A program made the position numbers and the translations under genes. From a virus: a stretch of 32,330 nucleotides of DNA. Positions 29,801-32,330 of the stretch are shown here, one piece after another (within the stretch, counting starts at the first letter, position 1; each line of letters starts with the position of its first letter). The notes under the pieces were generated by a model. It saw only the letters and a program-made list of their open reading frames with translations, searched no databases and was not told the origin of the DNA. The DNA is taken from IMG/VR virus record IMGVR_UViG_3300042507_003448, positions 1-32,330 of that record. One strand, written 5' to 3'.

Positions 29801-31137
29801 AATGGTATGTTTTTATATCCGCTTTTTTTCAGGTGGTAAATATACCACTCCCCCAAGAAGGTGTGGCATATGTAGCGCACGCAATCTCCGTGATCGGCTA
29901 GCTGAGTTATAATATTCCTATTCCTTTTAATTATATTCCCCATAGCATCGCATTTGAGCATCCTCAAGTCCCTCGAAGTGTTGGGGCAGCTCTTAGGATT
30001 CACCTTGAAGTCAGGGTAGTGCCTTAGAATGTAGTTGCACTCGGCACGGGAGTTCTCGTGCTTAGGGTTGTCCTGAACGCGGATTTGCTTCCCCGATAGT
30101 TTAAGCCCACGAGCTAACTGCTCATAGTAGTTAGCATTATCCCTCTGAGATAAATCACCCCTCTTGCCCATAGCATCACCCGTTATCTGACACATCGGAA
30201 GGTATGGCTCATATCTCTCCTTAATCGTGTCTATCATCTTTGGTATAGAGCCATCGGGAACGGAGAACTCATCGACTATATGGAAGTGTTCGCCATTGTC
30301 ATCCTTCCACTTGTGGGCAACAATGCCAGCAAACGGCTGTAAGTTGAAGTCGAAGGCAAATAAAATCGGCAGGTTCGGGTTGAAAAACGCGCCCTTATCC
30401 TCATGTTCTTTTGGCTCAAATGCCGTGAAAAATGGGTTTTCAGGCTTTTCCTGAACCTCCCAGTCGCCCTCAACGAAACGCAGGTACTCATATTCAGGCA
30501 TATTGGCCTTCAGTGAGTTTAGGTAGTCATCAGGGATGTATGGGTTATCCGTAATCTTTGATGGAATGTATGCCCAGGTTTCAGGGAGAGTGCCCTTAAT
30601 CCACCTGTCATAAACCTCCTCCTTCACCCAATTATTCGCAGGGTTGCACGTTCCCAATACTACAATAGGAGGGCGACCTTCAGCGTTGTTCCATGAGCCC
30701 GAGCGTTCAAGCATCTTGTAAAGGGTAGCCTCCTGGCACTCGTTAATCTCATCAATGCCGCCTCCGTTTATCTCCAAGCCCTTAAACCTATCTAAGTCTT
30801 TATCGGTGTCGTAGTTCTCGCCCATAAAGATGAGTTCAGAGCCATTGCTAAAGGTCAATATTAAAGACTGCTTATCGTAGTTTGATATGTAAGGCCTCAG
30901 CCCATCATTTAGTATTGAGTTTAGCGTTATGAGTGTTGTGCGTTCTAAAGTAGGGCGAGAGGCTCGTACAATACACCATCTTGACTTAGGGTATTTAGAG
31001 CAAAGAGATATGAAGGTTAGAAGAAGCCAATAAGTTTTACCCCCTCGTCATCGGATGGCACCACCGAAGAGAATGAACTGCTTCTCTCCAGATAGTGCCA
31101 TCCTATAGGCCTCCGTTTGTTTTTTAGTTAGTTTCAT
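29797..31137 (-). CDS. terL: Large terminase subunit, interrupted by an in-frame TGA in the Walker A loop
   Basis: The full frame from ATG 31137 to 29797 is 447 codons with one internal TGA at codon 30. It encodes the DNA packaging motor. Read past the stop, the parts are: FILFGGAIR (21-29), stop, RGGKTYW (31-37); a WCIVRASRPTLERTT segment; Walker B GGGIDEINE with Asp near 129; coupling motif LGTCNPANNWV; nuclease domain with FAFDFN (Asp near 263), ITGDAMGK and ADHGDCVRY as the acidic triad. Everything after the stop looks intact. Deleting TGACGA gives GAIRGGKT, a perfect P-loop. No start codon after the stop would keep the P-loop lysine. TerL overlaps TerS by 14 nt. Confidence 0.85.
31045..31053 (-). 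other. CGA-TGA-CGA element in the terminase P-loop
   Basis: On the minus strand the codons are ATC CGA TGA CGA GGG GGT AAA ACT. The stop is flanked by two identical CGA codons. Skipping TGACGA, by hopping from the first CGA to the second, yields I-R-G-G-K-T in frame. T4 gene 60 uses the same logic: take-off codon, stop next to it, matching landing codon. A 6-base insertion mutation or assembly artefact is the plain alternative. Confidence 0.6.
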
Positions 31138-31465
31138 TAGATTCCTGGTTTTCAGTTTCGTCTTTTTCTCCTTCCGTAAGCTCTAAGACAAATGGCTTGG
31201 AGTCGGATTCCTGAACCTGTGCTTGTGGCTTGCCATACATATAAGCCATAATCAACTCAATGGCTCGTAGATTTCCCTGGATCCCCATAGTAACGAGGCG
31301 GGCAACTAAGCCTTCGGCACGGGTTATGCCGTTAATCTCCTTCGAGAGTTCGGTTTCAAGTATCTTTCTAACGTTACTCCTCCTAAGATCCGCAGGCTTA
31401 ACCTGCCCATCGGGCTTGTTCAGAGGAATGAACGGAAGCCTTTTCTTAATTTCGGTATCCGACAT
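31124..31465 (-). CDS. terS: Probable small terminase subunit
   Basis: It is 113 residues directly upstream of the large terminase. It begins MSDTEIKKRLPFIPLNKPDG. The helical core VRKILETELSKEING, then ARLVTMGIQGNLRAIELIMA and YMYGKPQ is typical of small phage proteins that precede TerL and of DUF5681-like terminase-linked proteins. The C-terminal tail is acidic (TEGEKDETENQESNETN). It would recognise phage DNA and regulate the motor. The promoter box lies 4 nt before the ATG. Confidence 0.65.
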   Translation of the reverse strand: MSDTEIKKRLPFIPLNKPDGQVKPADLRRSNVRKILETELSKEINGITRAEGLVARLVTMGIQGNLRAIELIMAYMYGKPQAQVQESDSKPFVLELTEGEKDETENQESNETN

Positions 31466-31469
31466 AGCG

Positions 31470-31477
31470 CAAAGTTA
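31470..31477 (-). promoter_or_regulatory. -7 promoter box (TAACTTTG) for the terminase and tail genes
   Basis: The minus strand reads TAACTTTG-CGCT-ATG, with 4 nt to the start codon at 31465, again predicting a leaderless mRNA. The box overlaps one arm of the inverted repeat at 31475-31493. Confidence 0.55.
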
Positions 31478-31493
31478 AGGGGTGAACCCTTAA
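31475..31493. promoter_or_regulatory. Operator-like inverted repeat between divergent promoters
   Basis: TTAAGGG (31475-31481) and CCCTTAA (31487-31493) are perfect inverted arms separated by 5 bp. The 19-bp element overlaps the terminase -7 box and lies 22 bp from the divergent box at 31516. A dimeric repressor or activator bound here could control both directions. No T-run follows, so it is not a terminator. Confidence 0.5.
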
Positions 31494-31515
31494 AATCGAC
31501 TAAATTTTAGTGGTG

Positions 31516-31523
31516 TATATTTG
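31516..31523 (+). promoter_or_regulatory. -7 promoter box (TATATTTG) for the phosphoesterase gene
   Basis: TATATTTG on the plus strand ends 22 nt before ATG 31546 and is identical to the boxes at 147 and, on the other strand, at 6122 and 21935. Confidence 0.6.
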
Positions 31524-31545
31524 TGAGTACTCGCAACAACCTAAA

Positions 31546-32330
31546 ATGAATATAACCCGACATTCAGCCAACGTACATACCGTTGACTTGGAAGGGAGAG
31601 AGGCAGAGTTCTTGCTTATTAGCGACCTGCACTGGGACAATCCACACTGTGATAGAAGCTTACTCAAAAAACACCTCGATGAGGCGGTAGAACGTGGGGC
31701 AGGGATTATTGTAAATGGGGACTTCTTTTGTTTGATGCAGGGGCGTGGAGACCCTCGCAGGAACAAGAACGACATAAGACCCGAGCATAATGTGGGCAAC
31801 TACCTCCAAGCGGTTGTCAATAGTGCTGTTGAATGGTTTAAGCCATATGCTAAGAATATTATCCTCATCGGATATGGAAACCACGAAACGGGGGTTATCA
31901 AAAACGTAGAGTTCGATGCCTTACAGATGTTTATAACCCTACTCAATCACGAGTGCAAGACCAATGTTCAGATTGGAGGATACGGCGGGGCAATCTTGTT
32001 TGGATTCCGTAACGGCACAGTTGCGAAGCATTACAACCGTTTCGCTATGTACTACTATCACGGCTCGGGCGGAGGCGGTTCAGTAACAAAAGGGGTTATT
32101 CAAGACCAAAGGATTATGGCGATGGTAGAAGGTTATGACTGTACTTGGCAGGGGCACGTTCACGAGTTGTATCATCATATCAACATGGTTACATACCTAA
32201 ACAGGAAAGACTATCTGATTAAACAACGGCCTCTACACCAAATTCGTACAGCGACATACAAGGAAGAGTATCAGGGAGGAGTGGGTGGCTTTCACGTTGA
32301 GAGAGGCAGGCCGCCGAAGCCGCTCGGTGG
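31546..32330 (+). CDS. Calcineurin-like metallophosphoesterase, 3' end beyond the window
   Basis: The frame is open from ATG 31546 to the window edge (261 codons, no stop). All metal-binding motifs of the family are present in order: ISDLHWD (Asp27, His29), VNGDFF (Asp59), YGNHE (Asn112, His113), YYYHGSGG (His172) and WQGHVH (His204, His206). The enzyme should hydrolyse phosphodiester or phosphomonoester bonds. Phage members act on nucleotides, RNA ends or DNA. It is divergent from the terminase and has its own promoter, so it begins a separate, possibly early, transcription unit. The N-terminal ~20 residues are a short strand before the first motif. Confidence 0.85.
   Translation, partial: MNITRHSANVHTVDLEGREAEFLLISDLHWDNPHCDRSLLKKHLDEAVERGAGIIVNGDFFCLMQGRGDPRRNKNDIRPEHNVGNYLQAVVNSAVEWFKPYAKNIILIGYGNHETGVIKNVEFDALQMFITLLNHECKTNVQIGGYGGAILFGFRNGTVAKHYNRFAMYYYHGSGGGGSVTKGVIQDQRIMAMVEGYDCTWQGHVHELYHHINMVTYLNRKDYLIKQRPLHQIRTATYKEEYQGGVGGFHVERGRPPKPLG

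Noticed and set aside
29797-31137. Genome-wide reassignment of TGA as a sense codon to explain the terminase stop
   Set aside because: TGA ends many genes in this window in tight overlaps (for example at 469-471, 4939-4941, 29179-29181), and no other confident gene has an internal TGA.
31475-31493. Inverted repeat as a terminator
   Set aside because: The stem is only 7 bp, has no following T-run on the sense side of either gene, and overlaps a promoter box.
1-32330. Search for tRNA genes, rRNA, insertion sequences, integrase with att sites, or diversity-generating retroelement parts
   Set aside because: No cloverleaf-like, transposase, integrase or reverse transcriptase signature was seen by reading the sequence; a dedicated search could still find a short tRNA or att site.

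Overview
The window is most of a tailed double-stranded DNA phage genome (siphovirus layout, with a tape measure protein of over 1,000 residues). The host is probably a member of the Bacteroidota. The signs are: repeated TAnnTTTG promoter boxes in intergenic gaps, few Shine-Dalgarno sites, a small protein ending in DDLPF (the tail seen on Bacteroidota SSBs), and structural proteins of the type found in phages of that phylum. TGA ends many genes in tight ATGA or TGATG overlaps, so the genetic code is standard. No integrase, tRNA, CRISPR array, reverse transcriptase or endolysin was seen here. No stretch above 300 bases lacks a gene.

Layout. (1) 1-5141, plus strand: the end of an upstream gene, a promoter with a short terminated leader RNA, then a replication and nucleotide block: an initiator-like protein with 21-bp iterons and an AT-rich tract inside its own gene (lambda O/ori arrangement), DnaB helicase, a lone DnaA domain IV, an SSB-like protein, a DUF1064-type nuclease, a ParB-like protein, a MazG-like protein and several small unknowns. 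(2) 5133-6101, minus: membrane-anchored coiled-coil protein (spanin candidate), a 50-residue basic protein and a holin-like protein. (3) 6138-16827, minus: head and adsorption genes, transcribed right to left: portal with a DnaJ-like zinc ribbon, Mu-F-like head protein, scaffold, major capsid protein, connector candidates, minor structural proteins and a large modular fiber. (4) 16899-21219, minus: six consecutive glycosyltransferase and methyltransferase genes with their own promoter. (5) 21283-29800, minus: tail genes: probable major tail protein with its own promoter and terminator, two large tail proteins, tape measure, and a tail-assembly gene pair that appears to use -1 frameshifting. 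(6) 29797-31465, minus: large and small terminase. (7) 31546-end, plus: a divergent calcineurin-like phosphoesterase, cut by the window edge.

The most striking point is that the large terminase reading frame is broken by an in-frame TGA exactly in the Walker A loop. Removing six bases (TGACGA, lying between CGA and GGG) restores a canonical GAIRGGKT loop, and the stop is flanked by identical CGA codons, as at a ribosomal bypass site. Other points of interest are a T TTT TTC slippery heptamer directly after the stop that opens the -1 frame in the tail chaperone pair, the replication origin candidate inside a coding region, a leader RNA whose terminator loop is an exact 8-nt complement of its own 5' end, recurring terminator/promoter/near-leaderless start modules, and the glycan-modification cassette set between tail and head genes.
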